A stretch of DNA of 64,000 nt, taken from Ferrimonas pelagia. GTDB taxonomy: Bacteria > Pseudomonadota > Gammaproteobacteria > Enterobacterales > Shewanellaceae. Location: assembly GCF_039543565.1 (NCBI RefSeq), contig NZ_BAABJZ010000015.1, positions 48,491 to 112,490 on the forward strand. The letters are read 5' to 3'. Below, piece by piece: positions 9,669-18,414 of the stretch. The position numbers and the translations under genes are program-made. The notes under the pieces are model-generated. The model was not told the DNA's origin, searched no databases, and saw nothing but the letters and a program-made list of their open reading frames with translations. How positions within the stretch are numbered: position 1 is the first letter of the stretch; the number at the start of each line of letters is the position of its first letter.

Positions 9669-11648
9669 CTATTGCGCCGGTGTCAGGCCGTGGGAGGGGG
9701 CGACGTCTGCGCTACGTCCTGGACCGTGGCACACCTCACAGCTTTCTGTAGGAAGGCCGGTACCCACAGGCGAGACACCGACATTGAACAGGGCACCTTG
9801 TTGCTCCATATGCAGTTTAGCCGTGTCGCTGCTGTGGCAAACGGAGCACGTCGCCGCCGTAATGCTGGTGAATGTGGTGCTGATGACATCACCATCGGCA
9901 TTGGTTTCGGTCACTGCCATGGCTGGAACGCCGTTGGCAATAGGTAAGGCAAAGCTGTCGCCATCAGTAGATTGAATATGGCATTGGCGACAATCGCCGA
10001 CCGGGGCGGGGTAGACAATATCTTCATAGCCTTCGCGCAGACCGGTGTGGATGGCGTGCACCATGTGCGAATAGTTGGCACTGCTGGCGCTTTGATTCAC
10101 CGCTGTCGCATCGGCAGCCATATTGGCGTTATGGCACAGCTGACATTGCTGCTCGAGATCGTTGCGGGTGCCGTGGAAGTTGAGCTTTTGATCGCCATGA
10201 CAGCTGCCACAGGTTTCATTGTTGACCACGGTGCGCCGTGCCATGGCGTCGCCCAGAGCTTCGGCAGTAAAGAAGTCGGTGGATGACGCGATAGCGACGG
10301 TTTGAGCCGTGGTGGCGTCACAATCGACCAGAGCGCTGTCACTGACACACACCCGTCCTTGAACCGCGACGGCGCCGCCGTCGGTGTCGGTGTCGGCTGG
10401 AATAGTGAGTCCACTGATGGTGTATTGATATTGGCCATCGCCGACGTTGGCATCGGGTGTCACGTCGGTGGGCCGGACACTGGGTGCGCTGCGGGTGCTG
10501 TAATCGAAGCTGGTGCCCCAGTTGGCGTAGATCCGTAGATCATCCAAAAATGCCAGTTGATCTGGGCTGTCATAGTTGTCGCCGGTTTGTGGATCGGTCA
10601 CGCCGATCACCACGGCCAGGCTGCTGGTGGCGGGGTCTAGGGTGGTGCTGACAACGTCCACGGCAAAGCGGCTCAAGGCGTCTTGCTGAGCGGTCATCAG
10701 GTGAGCGTCGCGGGTCCAGTCCGGGTTGTGGCAGGCGGCGCAGTTGCTGTTATCTGCTTGGGCAGGGTGGCCCTGACCCGAGGGGAAGTCGATGGCGGTA
10801 TGACAGGTGCCGCACGCTAACTGGCTGGGGTTCATTATCCAGTTGTCGGCATTGGCCAGAGCTGGCTCCTGTGTGTGACAGCTTTCGCAGTTGGTGAACT
10901 GCGCTAATTCGCTGTCGGCATGAAAACGGTGGGCTAGACCGGACATTACATTCAGTGGATTGCTGATGCGGTTGGCTGAGTGGCAGGTGACGCAGGTTTC
11001 CATTTCCGTGTAGCTGCCGCCGTGTTTGATGCTAGCAAGCTCGGTATGGCAGCTGTCGCAAGCGGCGCTGGCGACCAGCTCGCGGGTATAGAGCGGCTCA
11101 GTACCGTTGGGCGTGAAGTCGACGGATTCATTAACAACCGGAAGCGTTACAGTGCTGCCGCTGAGGCTATCACCGCCGAGTTTTAGCACAATGCGTTGGG
11201 TGGCATCCGCCGAGTAGGTGACATCGTCGCGGTCATTGACGGTCATTCCTGTGGTGTAGCGATAGAATCCATTGGCCAGATCGATCCATTCTCCAGCGCA
11301 ACTGGTGGCGGTGTCGCAGGTTTCGGAGCCTAAAAAGCGCCACTCGGTGCTGTTGCCGGCGCCGGTAAAGCCTGTGGGGAGCAATTGTGCGGCAAGGAGG
11401 GTCGCACTGGGCAACCCAATGACGCCTTCGTCATCTTGATTGGTGACGAGGAAGTCGATGAAGATCTGGCCACTGGCTTCAATGCGCCATTCACGCAGCT
11501 CGACATTGAGTTCGGTCACCTCCTGTGCCGGGGGCGGCGTGTCTGGCCCTGGATTACCGTCTGCTCCATCATCGCCATTGTCGCAACCCGCGATGGCCAG
11601 TACGGCCAGCGCCAGCAGGCCCATTCGTCCGTTCATTTTCATCATCAT
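9669..11648 (-). CDS. mtrF: Outer-membrane decaheme cytochrome c lipoprotein MtrF
   Basis: This 659-residue OmcA/MtrC-family lipoprotein has lipobox IAG-Cys22 followed by DNGDDGADG. Ten CXXCH sites are present (CDSCH, CVTCH, CESCH, CGTCH, CAACH, CGSCH, CQLCH, CRQCH, CSVCH, CEVCH). A Cys-x8-Cys pair (VCVSDSALVDC) marks the middle beta-domain. It is about the same size as MtrC and pairs with the adjacent mtrE/mtrD, as MtrF does in Shewanella. The residue after the lipid Cys is Asp, which in Escherichia coli signals retention in the inner membrane; surface export here would need a different rule. The first of the tandem ATGs was taken as the start (AGTGAGCA upstream). Confidence 0.9.
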   Translation of the reverse strand: MMMKMNGRMGLLALAVLAIAGCDNGDDGADGNPGPDTPPPAQEVTELNVELREWRIEASGQIFIDFLVTNQDDEGVIGLPSATLLAAQLLPTGFTGAGNSTEWRFLGSETCDTATSCAGEWIDLANGFYRYTTGMTVNDRDDVTYSADATQRIVLKLGGDSLSGSTVTLPVVNESVDFTPNGTEPLYTRELVASAACDSCHTELASIKHGGSYTEMETCVTCHSANRISNPLNVMSGLAHRFHADSELAQFTNCESCHTQEPALANADNWIMNPSQLACGTCHTAIDFPSGQGHPAQADNSNCAACHNPDWTRDAHLMTAQQDALSRFAVDVVSTTLDPATSSLAVVIGVTDPQTGDNYDSPDQLAFLDDLRIYANWGTSFDYSTRSAPSVRPTDVTPDANVGDGQYQYTISGLTIPADTDTDGGAVAVQGRVCVSDSALVDCDATTAQTVAIASSTDFFTAEALGDAMARRTVVNNETCGSCHGDQKLNFHGTRNDLEQQCQLCHNANMAADATAVNQSASSANYSHMVHAIHTGLREGYEDIVYPAPVGDCRQCHIQSTDGDSFALPIANGVPAMAVTETNADGDVISTTFTSITAATCSVCHSSDTAKLHMEQQGALFNVGVSPVGTGLPTESCEVCHGPGRSADVAPSHGLTPAQ

Positions 11649-11694
11649 TGCTCACTTAATCGTTCGGTCAGTCAACCTTATCCCTGGCCAAAAG

Positions 11695-13776
11695 TTAGAA
11701 ATCGTGGCGGTAACTCACACCTAATCGGTAGTCACTGTAGTCGTGGGACAGATCTGGGAAAAACAGCACATTAGTTATGGTGTCAGCCTGGAAGCCGGAA
11801 TAGAGGTAGTCGCTGTCTCGATATTTTTGCAGGAGCAGATCCAGCTGAACGCTGGATTGTTCGTTGAGCTGGTAGCGTCCGTAGAGATCGAGTGTGGTGC
11901 GGCGGCTGGCATTGTCGCCGTAGTTTCCACTTAACCCTTGCTCGATGCGGGTTAGCGCATCGCTGTCGGCGTAGACTAGATCCATCCCGAGCGTTAATGC
12001 CTCAAACAGACCGGTATATTCCCCGCCGATCCCTAAGCTTTCGGCTTCGTCATCCTGAAGTGCGCGCCATTGTGAGGTCAGGTTGCTGCCATTGATCTGG
12101 GTTTTAATGTCGTAGTTGCTGTAGAAGGCATATAGGTGGTAGTTATCCTGATACCAACTGGTTTGCAGATCGTAGCCGTAGCGCCGAACTTCATCGAGAC
12201 CGATCTGGCCATCGTCATAGTCATCCTCGGAACCATTGAGGGTCAGGTTGAAACTCAACGCGGGCAAGGGTTGATATTGCACGACCAGTTTGCTGTCGAT
12301 GCGGTCGCGGTCAGCTTGATGATATTGACGCAATGCCGTATCGCTAGTGCCATTGGCGTCTGCTGCCGAAACTAGGTCGTCAGCCTCTCGTTGCTCTTGA
12401 GCGATCTCAAACCACATTCGTAGTGGTTGCCAGCGGTTTAGTCGGAGCTTGGCCCAATAGCGATGCGTATCTGCGCTGTCAAAGCGTTGGTTATCCCACT
12501 GGTCATTGCGGAAGCGATACCCGATCTCACTGCTAAAGCCAGAGGTGAAGCGATAGTTCAACATCAGACCAGCCTGCTGCTGGGTATGATCTGGGTAGAG
12601 TGGTTGGCGATCCGCTGAAACCGCGCTGTCGGTGATGATCTGCGGGTAAAAACGCTGTGGGTTACGGTAATCCCTATCTTGATACTGGTATTGCGCCTGC
12701 AGTGACGCTTTGCGGCTCAGGTGCAGGCGATACCTGAGAGTGGCGTCTATTTTGTCCAGCTTCAGATCCGCGTCGGCTGCAGGAAGGGCTGGCGATGGGC
12801 CATTAATGGTGGCGGGTATAAAGAGCGCGTCTTGCTGATGTCGGCCCCACACCAGCTGGCCGCTGATCGCATGACGGCCCTGAAGCCAGCTGGCTTGCCC
12901 CTGGAACTGATGGGCGGTGTTATCGGGCATAACGGATTGGCGCGCCATTAAGGCACTGCCAAAGGTGGCGGTATAGGGGTTTTGCCAGGTCATGGCATCG
13001 GCATCGTTGCGGTAATGACTGCCGATGTAGCCAAACGCCACCTGCCAGGGACCTCCGGTAACGTTCAGGCCCGTATTGACCGAGAGTGTGCGGTCATCGA
13101 TCTGCTCAGGCAGTGCGACCGAATTGGTCAACAAACTGCTGCTGGTGCGCTTTCGACCACTGCGTTCTTGCTGGCTAAGCCCGGCATAGGTGCGGATCTG
13201 ATCGAAATATTTATCAACAGAGAGGGAAAGGTGGTCTCGTTTGATGGCAAGCTCGGCTGGGTGCAGTGCGGCACTTAGCCCCGTCATTTGTCCTGTCGTG
13301 GCGGCGCGTTGCCAATCGGTTGGCAAATAAAAGGCATTGCCCTGTAGGCGGAATGGCGTTTGGATGGTCGCATCCCATTTGGCCAGCGCTCGATAACGCA
13401 ACTCGGCTTGAAAATCCCCGGCTCGGTTCGCGCGGGCCATGAATTGGGCGATGTCCAAGCCAAGATCGTTTGCGCTGAGTTGCCACTGGGTGTCGTCGTT
13501 GCCCCAATAATTAAGATCGGCCCCTAAGGCGAGTGACAAGCCATCGCTGTCGGTTCCCAATGCATTGGCGGCATGGGGATCGGAGAGTTCTGCGTTGACG
13601 ACGCCAGTTTGGAAATGGCCACTGAGGCCTTGCTCCGGCTTGCATTGTTTGCACTCCCAAGCATCCCACTTGACCGACTCGGTATTGGCTTGCTGAAGCG
13701 AAAAATCTAAGGCCCAGGTCGTGGGGATAAGCATCAAGCTGAAAGCGCCGATCCATTGGGGCGTTGTCGGTTTCAT
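11695..13776 (-). CDS. mtrE: MtrB-family outer-membrane porin MtrE
   Basis: This 693-residue beta-barrel is the full-length paralog of the truncated mtrB at the window start and would sheath MtrD in the outer membrane. A signal peptide (to about residue 23, ending WA) is followed by WECKQCKP with Cys42 and Cys45, the MtrB-type CxxC. The body shows alternating polar/aromatic strands and the chain ends in a C-terminal phenylalanine (SYRHDF), as outer-membrane barrels do. A perfect AAGGAGG site precedes the ATG, and the gene starts 9 bp after mtrD. The length matches MtrB/MtrE proteins (about 680-720). Confidence 0.93.
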   Translation of the reverse strand: MKPTTPQWIGAFSLMLIPTTWALDFSLQQANTESVKWDAWECKQCKPEQGLSGHFQTGVVNAELSDPHAANALGTDSDGLSLALGADLNYWGNDDTQWQLSANDLGLDIAQFMARANRAGDFQAELRYRALAKWDATIQTPFRLQGNAFYLPTDWQRAATTGQMTGLSAALHPAELAIKRDHLSLSVDKYFDQIRTYAGLSQQERSGRKRTSSSLLTNSVALPEQIDDRTLSVNTGLNVTGGPWQVAFGYIGSHYRNDADAMTWQNPYTATFGSALMARQSVMPDNTAHQFQGQASWLQGRHAISGQLVWGRHQQDALFIPATINGPSPALPAADADLKLDKIDATLRYRLHLSRKASLQAQYQYQDRDYRNPQRFYPQIITDSAVSADRQPLYPDHTQQQAGLMLNYRFTSGFSSEIGYRFRNDQWDNQRFDSADTHRYWAKLRLNRWQPLRMWFEIAQEQREADDLVSAADANGTSDTALRQYHQADRDRIDSKLVVQYQPLPALSFNLTLNGSEDDYDDGQIGLDEVRRYGYDLQTSWYQDNYHLYAFYSNYDIKTQINGSNLTSQWRALQDDEAESLGIGGEYTGLFEALTLGMDLVYADSDALTRIEQGLSGNYGDNASRRTTLDLYGRYQLNEQSSVQLDLLLQKYRDSDYLYSGFQADTITNVLFFPDLSHDYSDYRLGVSYRHDF

Positions 13777-13785
13777 ATGGCCTCC

Positions 13786-14748
13786 TTAGCGCTGCAAAAG
13801 CTTGCCTGATGGGTGATTGGAGCCATGCACCATGTTGTGACAATTAAGGCAACTGCGACCGCCGCCGAAGGGGTCTTGCCCAGGCTGGAACACAGGCGTA
13901 CCTGAGTGAACACTGGCATGGCAACTCTGGCACAGCAGCGGCAGGCGGCTGGTTAACATGGCTTCATTGACACTGCCATGGGCGTCATGACAGGTGCTGC
14001 AATCCTCCGCAACGGGGGTGTGCTCCCATAAAAAGGGGCCTCGTTTATCGGCGTGGCAGCTATAGCAATTGTCGTTGAGGCTGACTTGGGGCAGCATCGC
14101 AGTATTGAGTGTACCGTGCGGGTTGTGGCAGTCGGTGCAGTTGAGTTGCCCGGTTCGAACTGGGTGACTGGAGCGTTGATGTATTTGCGCTTTTTGTTGC
14201 TGGTGGCAGGTTAAGCAATTGTCATTGGCCGCTTGCTGGTCGCGGCTAGGATCGTGCTCTGCGTGGATCTCATGGCATTGGCTGCAGGGCACCGCTTCAA
14301 TATCGTGGGTACTTCCATGCCAGGCGAGGCGTTCGTCGCCCTGGTGGCAGCTAAGACACACGCTGTTTTGTGCCTCGGCGGGCAATGGCGAGTCCACGCC
14401 AAAGGTTAATACCGGCTCTTTCCCACCTCGATTGTGATTGCCCATTGGGCCGTGACAGGCCTCGCACTGCAATTGGTTGGGGGACATGGGGCTGGCATCG
14501 GTTCCAGTACGTCCGTGAACGCCGGCAAACAGGGCCATCACCTTGTCACTACGCCGATGGCACATTAAGCAGTTGTCGGCGCCTTTGGCGGAGTATTTTC
14601 CCTCGGTAAATTTGCTGGTGACGATAGAGAGGTATTCCTCCTCGTCCATCTCTTCCCACGCGGCGAAGGTGGGTGCGATCAGGCACAGCAATGCAATAAC
14701 GCAAAGCCGGTGCGCGTATTGTTTAATCTGATATAGGTGCTCACTCAT
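13786..14748 (-). CDS. mtrD: Periplasmic decaheme cytochrome c MtrD (MtrA paralog)
   Basis: This 320-residue decaheme protein is closely similar to MtrA at 0.8-1.8 kb; both contain blocks such as GADNCLMCHRRSDKVMALF and RGPFLWEH. Ten CXXCH sites are present. A hydrophobic signal segment ends at TFA|AWEEMDEEE. The ATG at 14748 is favoured over the ATG three codons upstream because AGGA lies 8 nt before it. It is first in the mtrD-mtrE-mtrF-undA-like unit and is read divergently from the tetraheme gene at 15122. It would form the wire through MtrE. Confidence 0.93.
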   Translation of the reverse strand: MSEHLYQIKQYAHRLCVIALLCLIAPTFAAWEEMDEEEYLSIVTSKFTEGKYSAKGADNCLMCHRRSDKVMALFAGVHGRTGTDASPMSPNQLQCEACHGPMGNHNRGGKEPVLTFGVDSPLPAEAQNSVCLSCHQGDERLAWHGSTHDIEAVPCSQCHEIHAEHDPSRDQQAANDNCLTCHQQQKAQIHQRSSHPVRTGQLNCTDCHNPHGTLNTAMLPQVSLNDNCYSCHADKRGPFLWEHTPVAEDCSTCHDAHGSVNEAMLTSRLPLLCQSCHASVHSGTPVFQPGQDPFGGGRSCLNCHNMVHGSNHPSGKLLQR

Positions 14749-14776
14749 TCCCTGCATCCTATGCAGTTGACTTGTT

Positions 14777-14805
14777 ATTGGTGTGACACTGTTGTTATCA
14801 CCAAT
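14777..14805. promoter_or_regulatory. Perfect inverted repeat upstream of mtrD
   Basis: ATTGGTG and CACCAAT are perfect 7-bp arms separated by 15 nt, lying 29-57 bp upstream of the mtrD start. The size and position suit an operator overlapping the promoter or leader. The binding protein is unknown. Confidence 0.5.
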
Positions 14806-14903
14806 CTTAGATTAGCAGCGTAACTGTGATGAGCAAGATTCCATTGGAGAGAGTTGTGGTTTTATTTCGGCATTGAAATCACTTTCCGCCAAAAGGGCCG
14901 CAT

Positions 14904-14919
14904 TGTGCACTCGATCACA
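14904..14919. promoter_or_regulatory. Candidate CRP binding site between mtrD and the tetraheme gene
   Basis: TGTGCACTCGATCACA matches the CRP core TGTGA-N6-TCACA at 9 of 10 positions. It lies in the 373-bp divergent region, 156 bp before mtrD and 203 bp before the plus-strand cytochrome gene. CRP is the known activator of mtr genes in Shewanella oneidensis, which makes the site plausible. Confidence 0.6.
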
Positions 14920-15121
14920 CTTTCCGGCGCTGGCGAGAGGAGTGACCGATTGGGTGGTTGTGACTTGCACTAATAGCCGTGTAAAAGGTTTCATTCAACA
15001 CGTAAAAACGTGACTCGAATCATCTATTTGAACAGGTTAGGCCAGTACAATTCCCTCAGATAGATAAGTAAATTGCGCATTTGGGAATGCGTGATTTCAA
15101 ATCCAATTTAGGGGATGAGAG

Positions 15122-15718
15122 ATGCAAGAGCGTAACGAGAACACGAGTGGCTGGGCCAAGCTTTGGCGCGCACCAAAAGCCAAATGGCTTTTGGGTATTC
15201 CTTTTGGTGCCTTCCTGTTCCTAGCTGCGGGTGTTGTGGGTACTGCGGGCTTTGGCGTTGTTATGGACGCGACCAGCACAGATTCGTTTTGTGTGAACTG
15301 TCACGTACCTAGCTATGCTGCTGAAGAGTTTCAAACCAGTGTGCATGGTATGAGCCGTTCAGGTATGGATGTGCAGTGTAAAGACTGTCACGTGCCGAAA
15401 GAGTTCCTGCCGAAGATGTGGCGTAAGATCACTGCAATGGAAGAGCTGTTTTGGCAGTTCAAGGGTGATTACAACAACCCTGAAGCCTATGCCGATCATA
15501 AGAAACTGATGCAGGAGCGCACTGTTGAGCACATGCGCTCTACCGATTCTCATACCTGTCGTAGCTGCCACATTGTTGAGAAGATGGACTTCGAAAAGCA
15601 GTCCCGCATGGCCAGCACCATGCACAAGCGTATGATCGAAGCGGATCCTTCTGCTGAGAACTACCGCACTTGTATCGATTGCCACAAAGGCAAAATTGCT
15701 CACGATCGCGCTAAGTAA
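15122..15718 (+). CDS. NapC/NirT-family tetraheme cytochrome c, CymA-like quinol dehydrogenase
   Basis: This 198-residue inner-membrane cytochrome oxidises quinol and hands electrons to periplasmic carriers such as MtrA/MtrD. One N-terminal membrane helix (about residues 22-46) anchors a periplasmic domain with four CXXCH sites: CVNCH, CKDCH, CRSCH and CIDCH. Family hallmarks include DSFCVNCH, CHVPKEFLPKMWRK and CIDCHKGKIAH. The length is close to CymA (187 aa). A GGGGATGAG ribosome site precedes the ATG, and a strong terminator follows, so it is a single-gene unit. Its place between the mtr operon and feoAB suggests it is the dedicated electron donor. Two paralogs follow feoB. Confidence 0.93.
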   Translation: MQERNENTSGWAKLWRAPKAKWLLGIPFGAFLFLAAGVVGTAGFGVVMDATSTDSFCVNCHVPSYAAEEFQTSVHGMSRSGMDVQCKDCHVPKEFLPKMWRKITAMEELFWQFKGDYNNPEAYADHKKLMQERTVEHMRSTDSHTCRSCHIVEKMDFEKQSRMASTMHKRMIEADPSAENYRTCIDCHKGKIAHDRAK

Positions 15719-15736
15719 TCGCTGATTGGTAAGTCG

Positions 15737-15770
15737 AAAAACGCCCCTGCGTAAGCGGGGGCGTTTTTTT
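15737..15770 (+). terminator. Rho-independent terminator after the tetraheme gene
   Basis: A stem formed by AAAAACGCCCC(TGC) and (GC)GGGGGCGTTTTT around a GTAA loop is followed by eight T residues, 19 bp after the stop codon. Confidence 0.93.
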
Positions 15771-15843
15771 TGCTTCTTATTTTTCCCCAAGCGCAGAAAA
15801 GTTAGATCAGGGTCATGCTATTTCCGTAGGCGTAAGGATATAC

Positions 15844-15872
15844 TTGACGTAAATGAGAGCGATTAGCATTTA
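15844..15872 (+). promoter_or_regulatory. feoA promoter with embedded Fur-box-like site
   Basis: A -35 TTGACG (15844-15849) and a weak -10 CATTTA (15867-15872) are 17 bp apart. The spacer contains TGAGAGCGATTAGCA (15854-15868), matching the Fur 7-1-7 core TGATAATGATTATCA at 11 of 15 positions. Iron-dependent repression is therefore likely, though the site is imperfect. Confidence 0.55.
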
Positions 15873-15885
15873 AAGAAGGTTGTTC

Positions 15886-16122
15886 ATGACTCTGGCTGAA
15901 ATTGCAAATAATACGGTGGTCAAGGTGGTCTCAGTCCGCGATCCTGAGTTGGAGCCTGCGTTGCTGGCCAAGCTCAGTGCGTTAGGCTTTATTCCGGGCG
16001 CCAATGTACAGGTGGTCCGTCGCGCGCCGTTGGGCCGGTCGCTGCAATTGAAGTTAAAGGGAGGCAACCTGTGTCTCACCTCTTCGTTGGCACAGAATAT
16101 TGAGGTTGAGACCCGCAAATGA
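15886..16122 (+). CDS. feoA: Ferrous iron transport protein FeoA
   Basis: This 78-residue SH3-like cytoplasmic protein assists FeoB in Fe(II) uptake. The sequence has the FeoA pattern (LSALGFIPGANVQVVRRAPLGRSLQLKLKGGNLCL). The ATG at 15886 with AAGG upstream is preferred over a TTG two codons earlier. Its stop overlaps the feoB start by 4 bp (ATGA), implying translational coupling. Iron reduced by the neighbouring Mtr system would supply its substrate. Confidence 0.95.
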   Translation: MTLAEIANNTVVKVVSVRDPELEPALLAKLSALGFIPGANVQVVRRAPLGRSLQLKLKGGNLCLTSSLAQNIEVETRK

Positions 16123-18296
16123 GTCGTGAGTTACGTTTTGCCTTGGTTGGTAACCCCAACTCAGGGAAGTCCACTCTGTTTAATGTTCTCAGTGGCGGCA
16201 ACGCCAAGGTGGGGAACTGGGCTGGTGTGACCGTCGGTACAACAGACAAACGGGTGTCTCTCGCCACCGGTGAGGTACGCCTGACGGATCTGCCCGGGCT
16301 GTATGATCTGAGTGCGTCTTCTGGGCCCGAAGATGAGGCGGTTTCACGTAATTTCCTGCTCGCGCGCGAGTATGACGCCATCGTAAATGTGGTCGATGCG
16401 ACTCAGCTCGAACGACATCTGTTTTTGACGTTGCAATTGCGTGAATTGGGCGTGCCGATGTTGGTGGTGCTCAATAAATGGGATTCGGCTCAGGCGCAAG
16501 GCATTGAGCTTGATTTGGACTCTTTGGCCGAGCAATTCCAATGCCCAGTTGTGCCTGTGGCCGCGCGTTCAGGGCAGGGGATCGAGTCGCTGTTGGCACA
16601 GCTGAACACGTTGCCACTGCAACCTGCTCGTCCAGTGATACTTGACTACGGCGTTGAGCTGGAAGCGAAGTTGGCGCTCGGCTCTGATCGTAGTCAGAGC
16701 TTGAACGAGCTAGCTCAAACTGGCGAAGCGGGCAGCTTGCAAGCCTTGTCCGTAGTGCGTCACCGCTGGGTTGAACAGTGCCTGGCTCGTTCTCTGGCGC
16801 CTCAGTCGGCGACGGTTTCATTGACCGAAAAGCTGGATCGTTTGGTACTTCACCCAGTGGCGGGGATCCCAGTGTTCTTGGGAATGATGTATCTGACCTT
16901 TTTGTTTGCCATCCATATGGGCGCGGCATTTATCGAGTTTTTCGACATCATGGCGGGGGCGATCTTCGTTGATGGTGCGGCTTTGGTGTATGAGTCGATG
17001 GGCTTGCCCGACTGGTTGATCGGCCTGTTGGCTAACGGACTGGGGATGGGGATCCAAACAGTTGCGACCTTTATTCCTGTGGTGGGCTTTTTGTTCTTTG
17101 CCCTAGGGGTATTGGAAACCTCGGGTTATTTAGCGCGAGCCGCGTTTGTGGTGGAAGGGGCGATGAATAAGCTGGGCTTGCCTGGCAAAGCCTTTGTGCC
17201 ATTGATTGTTGGCTTTGGTTGCAATGTGCCTTCTATCACGGCCACCCGTACGCTGGAGTACAAGCGTCAGCGGATCATGACCGCCATGATGGCGCCCTTC
17301 ATGTCTTGTGGCGCAAGGTTACCGGTATATGCGCTGTTTGCGGCGGCGTTTTTCCAGAGCAACGGGCAGAACTTGGTGTTTGTGCTGTATCTGATCGGGA
17401 TCGCTGCGGCGATCGTGACGGGCCTAGTGCTGCGTTACACCATGTTGCCGGGGCAAAGTGGCCATGCGGTGATGGAGCTACCGGACTATGAGTGGCCGAC
17501 GCTGAAGGCCTTGATGAGCCGTACTTGGATGCGTACCCGCCAGTTTGTGCTTGGTGCTGGTAAGGTGATCGTGGTGGTGGTGACCCTGTTGAGTTTCGTC
17601 AATACCTTGGGCACCGACGGCTCCATCGGCAATGAAGATACCGATCACTCTGTGCTATCGGTGGCAGCCAAGGCGATCACGCCGGTGTTTGCGCCGATGG
17701 GGATCGAGCAGGATAACTGGCCGGCGACGGTTGGGATCATCACAGGGATCTTTGCCAAAGAAGCGGTGGTGGGGACACTGAACAGCCTCTACGGCGGCGA
17801 AGAGGAGGCGGAAGAGGCGTTTGATCTCGCTGAGTTGTTTGTCGAAGCCTTGCTGACCATTCCGGAAGAGATGTTGGGGATCGATCTGGCTGATCCACTG
17901 GGGGTAGACATCGGTGATCTGAGTGATATCGAATCTATGGGGGAGGAGCACGGCTTTGAGATCGCCAGCCTGCGCAATCTGGAAGCGGGCTTTGTCAGTC
18001 AGGCCGCCGCCGTTGCCTATCTGCTGTTCATTCTGCTGTATACCCCTTGTGCTGCGGTACTGGGAGCCATTGCGGGTGAGTTGGGCGGGCGTTGGGCTGT
18101 GTTCTCGGCATTATGGACCTTCGCCATAGCTTATGCTTGCGCCACGATCTTCTATCAACTGGCTAGCTACGGTCTGGCCGGGCTTCCTGTGGTGTTGGTG
18201 ATGTTGGCGATGTTGGCGCTGTTTGTGGCGGTTCTTCATCGTGTCGGCCGGCGGATGCGCCAGGGCGCAGGGGACATTCCGATTACCATTCAGTAA
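16119..18296 (+). CDS. feoB: Fe(II) transporter FeoB
   Basis: This 725-residue inner-membrane ferrous iron transporter has an N-terminal GTPase domain: G1 GNPNSGKST (11-19), G3 DLPG (57-60) and G4 NKWD (119-122). A helical insertion follows, then the membrane region with the two Gate motifs. The first includes GFGCNVPSI and the region around FMSCGARLPVY, where the conserved Cys of the pore sits. It overlaps feoA by 4 bp. No feoC follows; a terminator lies 43 bp downstream. FeoAB beside mtrDEF is also the arrangement in Shewanella. Confidence 0.97.
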   Translation: MSRELRFALVGNPNSGKSTLFNVLSGGNAKVGNWAGVTVGTTDKRVSLATGEVRLTDLPGLYDLSASSGPEDEAVSRNFLLAREYDAIVNVVDATQLERHLFLTLQLRELGVPMLVVLNKWDSAQAQGIELDLDSLAEQFQCPVVPVAARSGQGIESLLAQLNTLPLQPARPVILDYGVELEAKLALGSDRSQSLNELAQTGEAGSLQALSVVRHRWVEQCLARSLAPQSATVSLTEKLDRLVLHPVAGIPVFLGMMYLTFLFAIHMGAAFIEFFDIMAGAIFVDGAALVYESMGLPDWLIGLLANGLGMGIQTVATFIPVVGFLFFALGVLETSGYLARAAFVVEGAMNKLGLPGKAFVPLIVGFGCNVPSITATRTLEYKRQRIMTAMMAPFMSCGARLPVYALFAAAFFQSNGQNLVFVLYLIGIAAAIVTGLVLRYTMLPGQSGHAVMELPDYEWPTLKALMSRTWMRTRQFVLGAGKVIVVVVTLLSFVNTLGTDGSIGNEDTDHSVLSVAAKAITPVFAPMGIEQDNWPATVGIITGIFAKEAVVGTLNSLYGGEEEAEEAFDLAELFVEALLTIPEEMLGIDLADPLGVDIGDLSDIESMGEEHGFEIASLRNLEAGFVSQAAAVAYLLFILLYTPCAAVLGAIAGELGGRWAVFSALWTFAIAYACATIFYQLASYGLAGLPVVLVMLAMLALFVAVLHRVGRRMRQGAGDIPITIQ

Positions 18297-18338
18297 TGGT
18301 GCTGGTAACTGGCTTCACAACCTACTAAATTATTTAAC

Positions 18339-18363
18339 AAAGGCAGTCTAATAGACTGCCTTT
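18339..18363 (+). terminator. Terminator after feoB
   Basis: AAAGGCAGTCTA and TAGACTGCCTTT are perfect 12-bp arms around a single A, followed by TCGTTTTG. The stem lies between feoB and the next cytochrome gene. Confidence 0.85.
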
Positions 18364-18414
18364 CGTTTTGAGGGCTTTTGAGATCAACAAACCGAAATAA
18401 CTGAGTAGGCAGAT

